Shown piece after piece: positions 10,954 to 18,835 of a DNA stretch of 64,000 nucleotides (position 1 is the stretch's first letter; every line of letters starts with the position of its first letter). The notes beneath the pieces were generated by a model. The model was not told the DNA's origin and ran no database searches. It saw only the letters and a list, made by a program, of their open reading frames with translations. The stretch is from contig NZ_JALPRD010000002.1 in NCBI RefSeq assembly GCF_023197165.1, positions 248,001 through 312,000 of the forward strand, written 5' to 3'. Source of the DNA: Sphingopyxis sp. MSC1_008. GTDB taxonomy: Bacteria > Pseudomonadota > Alphaproteobacteria > Sphingomonadales > Sphingomonadaceae. A program made the translations under genes and the position numbers.

Positions 10954-12129
10954 CTAGAGACTAGCGCAGCGGCGGAGATGCGCGGCGAGTTCGCGGCCAT
11001 TGCGGTCCCAGTCGAACCGCCCGCCGAGGCTTGCCGCGACGTCAGATGATTGGGGCGGGGTCGCGAGAATGGCCTGCACAGCTTCAGCAATCGCGCCCGG
11101 CGTACGTTCGACGATCCGGCCGGCGATCGGCGACGTCACCAGTTCGGCGGCGCCGCCCGCATCGCTGATCACGATCGGCGTTCCGCACGCGAGAGCTTCG
11201 ACCCAGGCGTTCGCGAGGCCCTCGCTGGTCGAGGGCATAACCACCGCATCTGCGGCGCGATAGAGACGGGGGAGGTCGGCGTTCGCAACGGGCCCTACGA
11301 AACGGACGCGCCCTTCGACCCCGAGCTTCTGCGCGAGGGCACGGTAGCGGCTTTCCTCCTCACCTGCTCCCGCGAGCCAATATTCGACGCCGGGTAGCAT
11401 CGGCAGTGCTTCGATCACGAGCGCCTGTCCCTTGCGCGGGATGAGTGCGCCAACGGTAAGGATCGCGGGCGCATCGCCCATTCCGAGCGCGGCGCGCGCG
11501 CCGGCGCGGTCGCCGGGATGGAAACGCGCGGTGTCGATGCCGGTATAGTGGACGGCGATCTTGGCAGGATCGATGCCGATCGCGGCCATATCGCGGCGCA
11601 TGGCGTCGGAGACGGCGAGCAGGCCGGCCGCCTTCGCGCCCGCTTCGATCACCTGCGGCCCTGTTGCCGGATCATGGCCGAAGTGGCTGATATCGGCACC
11701 ACGGGCCTTGGCTGAAAAGGGAAGGTCCAGCGTTTCGGCGACGCGCATCGCGGCGGGGCCGTCGGGGTAGAAGAATTGCGCATCGACCACGTCGAACTCA
11801 TGCCACTGCACGGCAGAGAGGACCGCGCTCGCGACCCGCACCGGATTGAAGCGCGCGCCGTAACGCGGGATCAGCGTGAAGCGCGGGCGCAGGATGGTGA
11901 GGCCGTTCCAGCTCTCGCTGCGCGGCAGGTTGCGCAGCGCGCGATAGCGTTTGTGAAGCGATAATGGGAAGGGTGGCAGGCCGACCGGCGCGACGATCGT
12001 GAGCTCGATCCCCGGCTGCGCCGCGAGCGCGCGCAGGCTTTTTTCGACGAACAGGCCGAAGGTCGGCCGTGCCGCGTCGGGGAACAACGTGGCGATCGAC
12101 AGGACGCGGAGTGGCGGAACGGCGGACAC
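10954..12129 (-). CDS. GT4-type glycosyltransferase
   Basis: A 391-residue GT-B glycosyltransferase. The N-terminal Rossmann half begins RVLSIATLFPDAARPTFGLF. The C-terminal half carries ILTVGALIPRKGQALVIEAL and the donor-binding EX7E motif, Glu303 to Glu311 in STSEGLANAWVEALACGTP. It would transfer a nucleotide-activated sugar to a glycan or lipid; which one is not visible. The GTG start at 12129 directly follows the stop of the upstream XRE regulator (TGA immediately before GTG), so the two are translationally coupled. A hairpin terminator follows it. Confidence 0.9.
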   Translation of the reverse strand: MSAVPPLRVLSIATLFPDAARPTFGLFVEKSLRALAAQPGIELTIVAPVGLPPFPLSLHKRYRALRNLPRSESWNGLTILRPRFTLIPRYGARFNPVRVASAVLSAVQWHEFDVVDAQFFYPDGPAAMRVAETLDLPFSAKARGADISHFGHDPATGPQVIEAGAKAAGLLAVSDAMRRDMAAIGIDPAKIAVHYTGIDTARFHPGDRAGARAALGMGDAPAILTVGALIPRKGQALVIEALPMLPGVEYWLAGAGEEESRYRALAQKLGVEGRVRFVGPVANADLPRLYRAADAVVMPSTSEGLANAWVEALACGTPIVISDAGGAAELVTSPIAGRIVERTPGAIAEAVQAILATPPQSSDVAASLGGRFDWDRNGRELAAHLRRCASL

Positions 12130-12690
12130 TCAGAGCGTGCGGAGCAGGCGGACGGCGACCGCGGCCCATGGCGGATTGCTGACGACCTGCTGGCGCTGGC
12201 CGGTGCCGAGCGGGAGCAGGTGCAGCTTTTCGCCGTCGACGTTGAGCAGGCGCGCGAAAAAGAAGCGACCGGCGGGGCGGGGGACGAGCAGGTCGCGGTT
12301 GAGCATGCTCGCCCAGTCGCCCTCGATGCGGCGGCACCAGATTTCGTCGCCCGCGCGATAGTCGCCGATCGAAGAGGTGACGCGCACCGCGACCATATCT
12401 TCGCCCGGACGCGCGGTGAGCGCCTGTTCGACGCGCGTCGGCGCCTGCGCGCCCTCGGCGCCGAGCAGCGCGGTGATCGTGAGCTGCGTGTCCTGCGGCA
12501 GTTGGACGAGTTCGGCGGCGTCGACGCCGAGCGCCGCGGCGATGCGGTTCATCCAGCCGAGCGAGAGGGTGCGCGTGCCCGTTTCGAGGCGGCCGATCGT
12601 CTGCGCCGTCGTCGGCGGAATGCAGCGCTGGCCGACCTCCTCGAGCGTCAGGCCCTTGGCGCGGCGGACCGAGCGGATGCTGTTGATCAT
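12130..12690 (-). CDS. XRE-family helix-turn-helix regulator with S24/LexA-like C-terminal region (candidate GafY-type)
   Basis: A 186-residue DNA-binding protein. The N-terminus (SIRSVRRAKGLTLEEVGQR, then TTAQTIGRLETGTRTLSLG) is a clear XRE helix-turn-helix. The C-terminal half (AVRVTSSIGDYRAGDEIW, then LVPRPAGRFFFARLL) resembles the peptidase-fold sensor of phage-repressor-type regulators, but no catalytic Ser/Lys pair stands out. The ATG at 12690 has GAGG about 8 bases upstream. It abuts the glycosyltransferase gene downstream and diverges from a DUF6456 gene. An XRE protein next to a DUF6456 protein recalls the two halves of the GTA activator GafA (GafY and GafZ in Caulobacter); that link is inference. 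Confidence 0.72.
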   Translation of the reverse strand: MINSIRSVRRAKGLTLEEVGQRCIPPTTAQTIGRLETGTRTLSLGWMNRIAAALGVDAAELVQLPQDTQLTITALLGAEGAQAPTRVEQALTARPGEDMVAVRVTSSIGDYRAGDEIWCRRIEGDWASMLNRDLLVPRPAGRFFFARLLNVDGEKLHLLPLGTGQRQQVVSNPPWAAVAVRLLRTL

Positions 12691-12778
12691 CGCAAAACCC
12701 TCAAATAACCAAATCGGTTTCTTTTTTCCTACAAAATAATCCAGTGTCAAGCCCGGCGTGCAAGCCAAGGAGAATCGC
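12691..12778. promoter_or_regulatory. Divergent control region of the XRE and DUF6456 genes
   Basis: An AT-rich spacer with the small dyad AACC-AAATC-GGTT and the motif TTTCCTACAA (12725-12734). The motif is read toward the DUF6456 gene, as the copy at 4440-4449 is read toward the endolysin gene. In both places it contains TACAA(A/T), a plausible -10 element. Confidence 0.5.
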
Positions 12779-13261
12779 ATGACCGCACGCCACCTCGAAA
12801 CGCGCCTTCACCCCGACGACCGGATCGATCCGGGCAAGGCGGGGCCGCAGGTGATGCGCCATGTGACGGTCAATGTAGGCGAAAGCCCGATCGCTTGGCT
12901 GGCGTCGCGAGGATTGCTGACGTCGGCGCAGCTCGGCGCGGGCGAAAGGTTGCGCAGCGATTATGAGCGCGCGGGACTGTCGGCGCAGGTCACGATGCGT
13001 TGGGATGCGGCCCCGCTGGGAAAGAGCCGCGGCGGCGCGCGCGCGTCCGACGCGTCGCTGGCGCGCATCGATGCGCACCGGCGCTTTCATGCGGCGCTCG
13101 ACGCGGCGGGGCCGGGGCTCGCGGATATCTGCTGGCGTGTGATTTGCGCGGGCGAGGGGATCGGCGGCGCCGAGAAGGCGCTCGGGTGGCCCGTGCGGTC
13201 GGGCAAGCTGGTGCTGGGGCTGGCGCTCGACCGGCTGGCGCGGTTTTACGGGACGGGGTGA
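12779..13261 (+). CDS. DUF6456 domain protein (candidate GafZ-type)
   Basis: A 160-residue basic protein that is essentially one DUF6456 domain: NVGESPIAWLASRGLL, then AGERLRSDYERAGL, a central Trp, and the C-terminal LGWPVRSGKLVLGLALDRLA. AAGGAG lies 7 bases before the ATG at 12779, which decides the start over the upstream GTG at 12758. The function of DUF6456 is not settled. From memory, the C-terminal part of the GTA activator GafA and the Caulobacter anti-terminator GafZ are of this kind, which I cannot verify here. It diverges from an XRE regulator. Confidence 0.75.
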   Translation: MTARHLETRLHPDDRIDPGKAGPQVMRHVTVNVGESPIAWLASRGLLTSAQLGAGERLRSDYERAGLSAQVTMRWDAAPLGKSRGGARASDASLARIDAHRRFHAALDAAGPGLADICWRVICAGEGIGGAEKALGWPVRSGKLVLGLALDRLARFYGTG

Positions 13262-13272
13262 ACTTGCACGTG

Positions 13273-13350
13273 TCGTCACCCCGGACTTGATCCGGGGCTG
13301 CCTTGCCTTGCAGGAAAAAGGGAGGTCCCGGGTCAAGCCCGGGATGACGA
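13273..13350. repeat. REP-like inverted repeat pair, CCCCGGACTTGATCCGGGG type
   Basis: GTCACCCCGGACTTGATCCG and its partner CCCGGGTCAAGCCCGGGATG face each other across about 35 bases, ending in mirrored GTCA/TGAC. It lies between two convergent genes. Close relatives are at 40518, 46331, 48193 and 60056. Confidence 0.85.
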
Positions 13351-13355
13351 AGCGG

Positions 13356-15131
13356 TTAGGCCAAGCTTTCCACTTCTTCGGCCAGCGCGAGCCAGCGATC
13401 TTCGGCCGCCGCCTTTTCCTCGCGCAGCGTGTCGAGCTTTGCAGTGAGCGCATTGAAGCGTGCATTGTCGCGCGTGAACAGCTTGCCGTCGGAGAGTTCG
13501 GTCTCGGCCTTCGCCATCTCGGCTTCGATCTCCTCGATCCGGGCAGGGAGGAGGTCGTAGTCGCGCTGGTCCTTGTAGCTGAGCTTCTTGCGCGCGGTCG
13601 GCGGGGGCGGCGGCGCGGCGGTCGCGGCCTTGGTTTTGACGGCGTTGGGCTTGATCCGCTTTGCTTCCCAGTCGGCATAGCCGCCCGCGACGATATCGAC
13701 CTTGCCTGTTCCGTCGAGGCCGAGCGTGACGGTGACCGTGCGGTCGAGGAAATCGCGGTCGTGGCTGACGAGCAGCACCGTGCCGGCATAATCGGCGATG
13801 ACTTCCTGAAGCAGGTCGAGCGTTTCGAGGTCGAGGTCGTTCGTCGGCTCGTCGAGTACGAGCAGGTTCGATTCGCGGGCGAACTCGCGCGCGAGGAGGA
13901 GGCGCGAGCGTTCGCCGCCCGACAGCGCGCCGACGCTGGCCTCCATGACGCCGGGGTCGAACAGGAATTCCTTCAAATAGCCCTGGATATGCTTTTTGAC
14001 GCCGCGCACCTCGACCCAGTCGCCGCCGTCGGAGAGGATGTCGCGGACGGTTTTGTCCGGCGACATCAGGCTGCGCTGCTGGTCGATGATGATGCCGTCG
14101 AGCGTCGGGGCAAGGGTGATGCTGCCTTCGTCGGGCTGAATCTCGCCGGTGAGGAGCTTGAGCAGGGTCGACTTGCCCGCACCGTTCGAGCCGACGATGC
14201 CGATGCGGTCGCCGCGCTGGACGCGGAAGTCGAAATTCTTGATGATCGTGCGGTCGCCGAAGCTTTTCGACACGCCCTCGGCGACGATCACCGATTTCGA
14301 GCGCACATCGTCATTGGCGAGGCCGAGCTTGGCGACGCCGGGGCCGCCGATCATCGCGGCGCGGGTCGCGCGCATTTCCTTGAGCTTCTCAAGCCGCCCC
14401 TGGTTGCGCTTGCGGCGCGCGGTGACGCCGCGTTCGAGCCAGTGCGCCTCGAGCCGCAGTTTCGAGTCGAGGCGCTGTGCGGCGCGCGCTTCTTCGGCCG
14501 CGACGGCGTCGCTCCATTCCTCGAAGCCGCCGAAGCCGATTTCCTTGCGGCGGATGCTGCCGCGGTCGAGCCATAGCGTCTGGCGCGTCAGGCGCGTGAG
14601 GAAGGTGCGGTCGTGACTGATCGCGACGAAGGCGCCGGTGTAGCGCGCGAGCCAGCTTTCGAGCCAGTCGATCGCCGCGAGGTCGAGATGGTTGGTCGGC
14701 TCGTCGAGCAAAAGCACGTCGGGATTCTGCGCGAGCGCGCGGGCGAGCGCGGCGCGGCGGCGCTCGCCGCCCGAGGCGCTGGCGGCGGTGCGGCTCATAT
14801 CGATGCCGAGTTGGTCGGCGATGGCTGCGACCTCATAGGCTTCGGGCGCGTTCGGTGCGGCGACGGCGAAATCCATCAGCGTCGCGAAGGACGAAAAATC
14901 GGGCTCCTGTTCGAGCATCACGACATGCGTGCCCGGCACGATCACGCGCTTGCCCTTGTCGGCGTCGATCTGGCCCGCGAGCAGCTTGAGCAAAGTCGTC
15001 TTGCCCGCGCCGTTGCGGCCGATCAGCGCGAGGCGGTCGCGTTCGCCGACATAGATGTCGAGATTCTGGAACAGCCAGCCGCTGCCCTGCACAAGGCCGA
15101 GGCCTTCATAAGATAAAATCGGTGCTGCCAT
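13356..15131 (-). CDS. ABC-F family ATPase (Uup-like)
   Basis: A 591-residue protein with two ABC ATPase cassettes and no membrane domain. Cassette one has Walker A GRNGAGKTTLLKLL and the signature SGGERRRAALARAL with LLLDEPTNHLD. Cassette two has GSNGAGKSTLLKLL, LSGGERSRLLLAREF and LVLDEPTNDLDLETLD. A Lys/Glu-rich coiled-coil C-terminus (KDQRDYDLLPARIEEIEAEM onward) marks the Uup branch. ABC-F proteins act on the ribosome. The ATG at 15131 gives the standard start MAAPILSYEGLGL. Single-gene unit. Confidence 0.93.
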   Translation of the reverse strand: MAAPILSYEGLGLVQGSGWLFQNLDIYVGERDRLALIGRNGAGKTTLLKLLAGQIDADKGKRVIVPGTHVVMLEQEPDFSSFATLMDFAVAAPNAPEAYEVAAIADQLGIDMSRTAASASGGERRRAALARALAQNPDVLLLDEPTNHLDLAAIDWLESWLARYTGAFVAISHDRTFLTRLTRQTLWLDRGSIRRKEIGFGGFEEWSDAVAAEEARAAQRLDSKLRLEAHWLERGVTARRKRNQGRLEKLKEMRATRAAMIGGPGVAKLGLANDDVRSKSVIVAEGVSKSFGDRTIIKNFDFRVQRGDRIGIVGSNGAGKSTLLKLLTGEIQPDEGSITLAPTLDGIIIDQQRSLMSPDKTVRDILSDGGDWVEVRGVKKHIQGYLKEFLFDPGVMEASVGALSGGERSRLLLAREFARESNLLVLDEPTNDLDLETLDLLQEVIADYAGTVLLVSHDRDFLDRTVTVTLGLDGTGKVDIVAGGYADWEAKRIKPNAVKTKAATAAPPPPPTARKKLSYKDQRDYDLLPARIEEIEAEMAKAETELSDGKLFTRDNARFNALTAKLDTLREEKAAAEDRWLALAEEVESLA

Positions 15132-15265
15132 GATGAACGGCTCGCTACTGGCGCGTTCAGCATCATGCAAGCGCCGTCCGCGCAAAGGCCGGAACGGGTT
15201 CGCTCCGTCTGCGTTACGGGGCGGAGATCAGGAACCACCGGAAGCCCGGTTCACAGGAGAATGAA

Positions 15266-16009
15266 ATGACGAAGCAATTGTTCGCCGTTATGGCAACCGG
15301 ACTGGCGCTGATGGCGGCAACGCCCGCGCTTGCGCAGCAGGGAGGTTCGACGGTGACAGCAGCAACGACCCAGGGGCCGATCCTGACCTTTTCGGTCAGC
15401 GAGGAAGTGCGTTCGCGTCCCGACCAGGCAACCGTCGGCGCCGGCGTGACGACGACCGCCCCGACCGCGGTCGAATCGATGCGCGCGAATGCCGCCGCGA
15501 TGGACAAGCTGATCGCCGCCGCCAAGGCGCGCGGGATCAAGGCCGAGGATATCCAGACGAGCGGCATCAACCTGTCGCCGCAATATGACTATAACAACCG
15601 CGGCGACGGGCAGCCGCCGCGCTTCCTGGGGTATCAGGTCAGCAACATGGTGCGCGTGACGACGGCGAAGATCGCCGACATCGGTCCGCTGCTCGACGCG
15701 CTGGTCGCCGCGGGCGGCACCAATATCGACGGCCCGTCGTTCGGCATGAAGGATCCCGACGCGCAGCTCGTCGGGGCACGCGGCGCCGCGATCAAGGCAG
15801 CCGAAGCGAAGGCGCAGGATTATGCGCGTCTTGCGGGCTTCCGCGGGGTCGAGCTGGTCTCGATCAGCGAGGGCAGCTTCGGGGGCCCGCAGCCGCCGAT
15901 GCCTTATGCGCGCGGCCTGATGGCGGCGGACGCCAAGGCGACGCCGGTCGAGCCGGGGCAGGTCGGCAACACGCTGACGCTGAATTTCCAGTATCGGTTG
16001 GTGAAGTAA
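15266..16009 (+). CDS. SIMPL domain (DUF541) periplasmic protein
   Basis: A 247-residue secreted protein: signal peptide MTKQLFAVMATGLALMAATP with cut after ALA-Q, then the SIMPL core (FSVSEEVRSRPDQATVGAGV, the IQTSGINLSPQYDYNN stretch, and AEAKAQDYARLAGFRGVELV). Family members are periplasmic oligomers of poorly defined role. AGGAGAATGAA precedes the ATG. It ends just before a REP-like repeat and is convergent with the oxygenase gene. Confidence 0.9.
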   Translation: MTKQLFAVMATGLALMAATPALAQQGGSTVTAATTQGPILTFSVSEEVRSRPDQATVGAGVTTTAPTAVESMRANAAAMDKLIAAAKARGIKAEDIQTSGINLSPQYDYNNRGDGQPPRFLGYQVSNMVRVTTAKIADIGPLLDALVAAGGTNIDGPSFGMKDPDAQLVGARGAAIKAAEAKAQDYARLAGFRGVELVSISEGSFGGPQPPMPYARGLMAADAKATPVEPGQVGNTLTLNFQYRLVK

Positions 16010-16022
16010 ATCCAAACTCTGT

Positions 16023-16100
16023 GTGCCCCGGCGAAAGCCGGGGTCCAGACAAGGAACGCTGCGATATTCTAATGGGCCCCAGCTTACGCCGGGGTTCAGT
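16023..16100. repeat. REP-like inverted repeat pair, CCCCGGCGAAAGCCGGGG type
   Basis: GTGCCCCGGCGAAAGCCGGG and GCCCCAGCTTACGCCGGGG face each other across about 35 bases, between two convergent genes. It belongs to the same family as the copies at 18206, 18646 and 36921. Confidence 0.85.
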
Positions 16101-16103
16101 CTG

Positions 16104-16784
16104 TTACGCCAGTTCCCCCTCGGCCCATGGCCAGGGACGCTCACGAAACCATTTCGTGATGATATATTTGCGGCCCTTACGCACCTTCATCCCGTGGTGG
16201 AGCGTGTCGGGGTTGGCGGTGCCGTCGAGGTGGACATTGTTCCACGCGAGCAGCTTGCCCGCTTCGGGCTGGTGCATCTTGCCGGTCGCGAGGAAGCGCG
16301 TCGCGCCGCCCGCATCGGGCTCGTTGAGGTAGATCATCAGCGTCCAGCTCCGCTGGCCCGGTATCGCGCAATAGGTTTCCCAGTCGGCGCCGTGCGGATC
16401 GAAATAATCGGTGTGCGCCTTGAACTCCTGCCCGACGTCGTAGCGCTGGCCCTGCATCGGTTCGCCATATTCGCGCGGGATGCCGGTGAGGTCGTGAAGG
16501 CGGTCGTTGACCGCGATCACGATCGGGTCGCGGTGGTCGAGGTCGCAGGTCGTGCTGGTGCGAAAGGCGTCGTCGCCGTTTGGATCGGCGATCGTCGAGG
16601 GCCGCACGTCGCGGTCGATCTGCGTCATCAGCGCGGCGCAGGTTTCGGCGTCGAGGAAGCCGGACAGCATGAACTGCTGCAGCTTTGGTGTCGGCGCGCG
16701 GCGGATGCCGGGGACGGCGGCGAGCCGCTCGGCGGTACGGTCGGCGCCCGAGGTCGCCATGTCGACATGATCATTCGCAGCCAT
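16104..16784 (-). CDS. Prolyl 4-hydroxylase-like 2OG-Fe(II) oxygenase
   Basis: A 226-residue non-heme iron dioxygenase. The iron ligands appear as HTD in EFKAHTDYFDPHG and the distal His in DTLHHGMKVRKGRKYIIT, where the following Arg/Lys would bind 2-oxoglutarate. LMIYLNEPDAGGATRF is typical of the procollagen-lysine/prolyl hydroxylase branch. The substrate is unknown. The ATG at 16784 gives MAANDHVDMATSGADRTA; longer frames run into the region just upstream of tRNA-His and are unlikely. It starts about 115 bp from tRNA-His on the opposite strand. Confidence 0.88.
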   Translation of the reverse strand: MAANDHVDMATSGADRTAERLAAVPGIRRAPTPKLQQFMLSGFLDAETCAALMTQIDRDVRPSTIADPNGDDAFRTSTTCDLDHRDPIVIAVNDRLHDLTGIPREYGEPMQGQRYDVGQEFKAHTDYFDPHGADWETYCAIPGQRSWTLMIYLNEPDAGGATRFLATGKMHQPEAGKLLAWNNVHLDGTANPDTLHHGMKVRKGRKYIITKWFRERPWPWAEGELA

Positions 16785-16898
16785 GGCGCGCTTTCTAGCA
16801 GGGAAGCGCGTGCGAACAATGCTTGACGAGCGGGGGGATGCGCGCCTATTCGCCGCGCGCTGTCGAGGGTGCTTCGTGCGCCGCTCTTCGCTTATGTG

Positions 16899-16975
16899 GC
16901 GACCATAGCTCAGTTGGTTAGAGCGCCGGTTTGTGGTACCGGAGGTCGCGGGTTCGAGCCCCGTTGGTCGCCCCA
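16899..16975 (+). tRNA. tRNA-His (anticodon GTG)
   Basis: The cloverleaf has D arm GCTC-AGTTGGTTA-GAGC, anticodon arm CCGGT-TTGTGGT-ACCGG and T arm with GGTTCGAGCC, and ends in CCA. Counting back from the D arm shows a G at -1 (base 16898) that can pair with C73, the usual His identity element, so G-1 appears to be encoded here. Confidence 0.96.
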
Positions 16976-17073
16976 TTTTCTCTATCTTCGCGCATATGCG
17001 GGATTTGGGGTGACTCTCACTCCCTATCGGATTATTGCGTCCTAACGTAATTTTCTAATGCGAGGATGAGTCT

Positions 17074-18123
17074 ATGTCCGCTGTCTGGGATTTCGCCGAT
17101 TTTGACGATCATGAACATGTCCACATGTTCCGCGACCGCGCCAGCGGGCTGACGGCGGTCATCGCCGTTCACTCGACCCACCTTGGCCCCGGTGCGGGCG
17201 GTGTGCGTTACTGGCATTATCCGCAGCGCGCGGCGGCAATCACCGACGCGCTGCGTCTGTCGCGCGGCATGAGCTACAAGAATGCGATGGCCGGCCTGCC
17301 GATGGGCGGCGGCAAGGGCGTGATCCTGGCCGACGAACATGGCGCGAAGACGCCCGAACTGCTCGCGGCGTTCGGGCGCGCGGTCGAATCGCTCGGCGGC
17401 GCTTATGTCACTGCGGAAGACGTCGGCATCACCGACGCCGACATGGTCCAGATTTCGAAGCACACCAAGCATGTCAGCGGCCTGCCGGTGGCGAGCGGCG
17501 AGGCGGGCGGCGATCCCGGTCCGCTGACCGCGCTCGGCGTCTATCTCGGCATCAAGGCGGCGATTCGCGAAGGGCTGAACACCGACAGCGCGAAGGATGT
17601 GCGCATCGCGATCCAGGGCGTCGGCAGCGTCGGCGGCGGCGTCGCGCGGCGGCTGGCGGCCGAGGGCGCGAAGCTGACCCTCGCCGACGTCAATCTGGCG
17701 CGCGCGAAGGAGCTCGCCGACGAACTCGGCGCCGAGCTCGCCGATTCGGCGGCGATCATGGAGGTCGAGGCCGACGTGCTGAGCCCGAACGCGCTCGGAG
17801 CGATCCTGACCGAGGCGAGCATCGAAAAGCTGCGCGTGCCGATTGTCGCGGGCGGCGCGAACAACCAGCTGGCGACCGCCGCCGACGGCCAGCGCATCCA
17901 TGATCGCGGCATCGTCTATGCCCCCGATTATGTGATCAACGCGGGCGGGATCATCAACGTCGCGCTCGAATATCTGGGGCAGGGCAGCCGTGAGGAAGTC
18001 GAGAGCCGCATCCACCTGATCCCCGGCCGGCTTGCCGAAATCTGGGCCGAGAGCAAGGCGAGCGGTACGCCGGCAGCGTCGGTGGCCGACCGGATGGCGC
18101 AGAAGCTGATCGGGCGGGGTTGA
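17074..18123 (+). CDS. Leucine dehydrogenase-type Glu/Leu/Phe/Val dehydrogenase
   Basis: A 349-residue NAD-dependent amino acid dehydrogenase. The catalytic lysine is in GLPMGGGKGVI (Lys81), the second conserved region is YVTAEDVGITDADM, and the Rossmann motif is IQGVGSVGGGVARRLA. The length (349) and ITDALRLSRGMSYKNAMAG fit leucine/phenylalanine dehydrogenase better than the longer glutamate dehydrogenase. It would deaminate branched-chain or aromatic amino acids reversibly. GAGGATGAG precedes the ATG. It stands alone downstream of tRNA-His. Confidence 0.9.
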   Translation: MSAVWDFADFDDHEHVHMFRDRASGLTAVIAVHSTHLGPGAGGVRYWHYPQRAAAITDALRLSRGMSYKNAMAGLPMGGGKGVILADEHGAKTPELLAAFGRAVESLGGAYVTAEDVGITDADMVQISKHTKHVSGLPVASGEAGGDPGPLTALGVYLGIKAAIREGLNTDSAKDVRIAIQGVGSVGGGVARRLAAEGAKLTLADVNLARAKELADELGAELADSAAIMEVEADVLSPNALGAILTEASIEKLRVPIVAGGANNQLATAADGQRIHDRGIVYAPDYVINAGGIINVALEYLGQGSREEVESRIHLIPGRLAEIWAESKASGTPAASVADRMAQKLIGRG

Positions 18124-18139
18124 TTTTCCTCGGCGAAGG

Positions 18140-18167
18140 GTGTCGGGAGGCACATGACTCCCGACAC
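18140..18167 (+). terminator. Hairpin after the amino acid dehydrogenase
   Basis: A perfect 10-bp stem, GTGTCGGGAG / CTCCCGACAC, with an 8-base loop starts 17 bases past the stop. No T-run follows, so it is a possible rho-assisted or RNA-stabilising hairpin. Confidence 0.5.
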
Positions 18168-18205
18168 GGCCCGGAGCGGTCTAACTCAACGCTCGCTCAC
18201 AAACG

Positions 18206-18233
18206 CTCTGGACCCCGGCCTTCGCCGGGGAAC
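18206..18233. repeat. Single REP-like unit, CCCCGGCCTTCGCCGGGG type
   Basis: One palindromic unit (CTGGACCCCGGCCTTCGCCG and following GGGAAC), with no facing partner nearby. It is a half-copy of the paired repeats at 16023, 18646 and 36921. Confidence 0.75.
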
Positions 18234-18280
18234 AGGGTAAGGGCTGGCGCTCGGTCTGATTTCCGCTAAGCCACCCCCCG

Positions 18281-18634
18281 ATGAAACGGCATTTTTATCT
18301 GGTCGCGGGCTGGGCGTCGTTGGGGCTTGGCGCGATCGGCGCGTTTCTGCCGCTGTTGCCGACGGTGCCGTTCGTCATCCTTGCGGCCTTTTGTTTCGCG
18401 CGTTCGTCGCCGCGGCTCGAGAATTGGCTGCTGACGCACCCGCATTTCGGGCACCATATCGCCGCGTGGCGCGAGAAAGGCGCGATCAGCCGCAAGGGCA
18501 AGATCGCCGCGACCGCGGCTTTTGCCTTCAGTATCGTCCTCGCCGCGATCTTTTCGCCCTGGCCGTGGGTGATGGTGCCGGTGATCGCCGCCGCCGTTAC
18601 CGGAAGCTGGATCTGGACGCGGCCGGAGGGGTGA
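18281..18634 (+). CDS. YbaN (DUF454) family inner-membrane protein
   Basis: A 117-residue membrane protein with the family signature GWASLGLGAIGAFLPLLPTV, then ILAAFCFARSSPRLENWLL with HPHFGHHIAAWRE, and two further hydrophobic segments near the end. The role is unknown. It stands alone upstream of a REP pair and the ccm operon. Confidence 0.87.
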   Translation: MKRHFYLVAGWASLGLGAIGAFLPLLPTVPFVILAAFCFARSSPRLENWLLTHPHFGHHIAAWREKGAISRKGKIAATAAFAFSIVLAAIFSPWPWVMVPVIAAAVTGSWIWTRPEG

Positions 18635-18645
18635 AGATGTAATAT

Positions 18646-18722
18646 GTTCCCCGGCGCAAGCCGGGGCCCAGAATATTAGCGCGGCGCTCTCGATCTGGGC
18701 CCCGGCTTGCGCCGGGGTGCAC
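18646..18722. repeat. REP-like inverted repeat pair, CCCCGGCGCAAGCCGGGG type
   Basis: CCCCGGCGCAAGCCGGGGCC and GGGCCCCGGCTTGCGCCGGG face each other across about 30 bases upstream of ccmC. The arms are nearly identical, so the whole can form one long hairpin. Confidence 0.85.
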
Positions 18723-18835
18723 AAAGTGCAAAGACTTGATCTCGACATAGGCGAAGCGACACAAGCCTCGCCGGGGTCGCGCCGGGCAAATTGCTGGACC
18801 GCTTTCTCCGGCTCGCCTAAGGACGACGCGATCCG

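Noticed and set aside
16898..16975. tRNA-His lacking G-1, as reported for part of the alphaproteobacteria
   Set aside because: Counting back from the D stem shows a G at -1 facing C73, so the normal identity element appears to be encoded.
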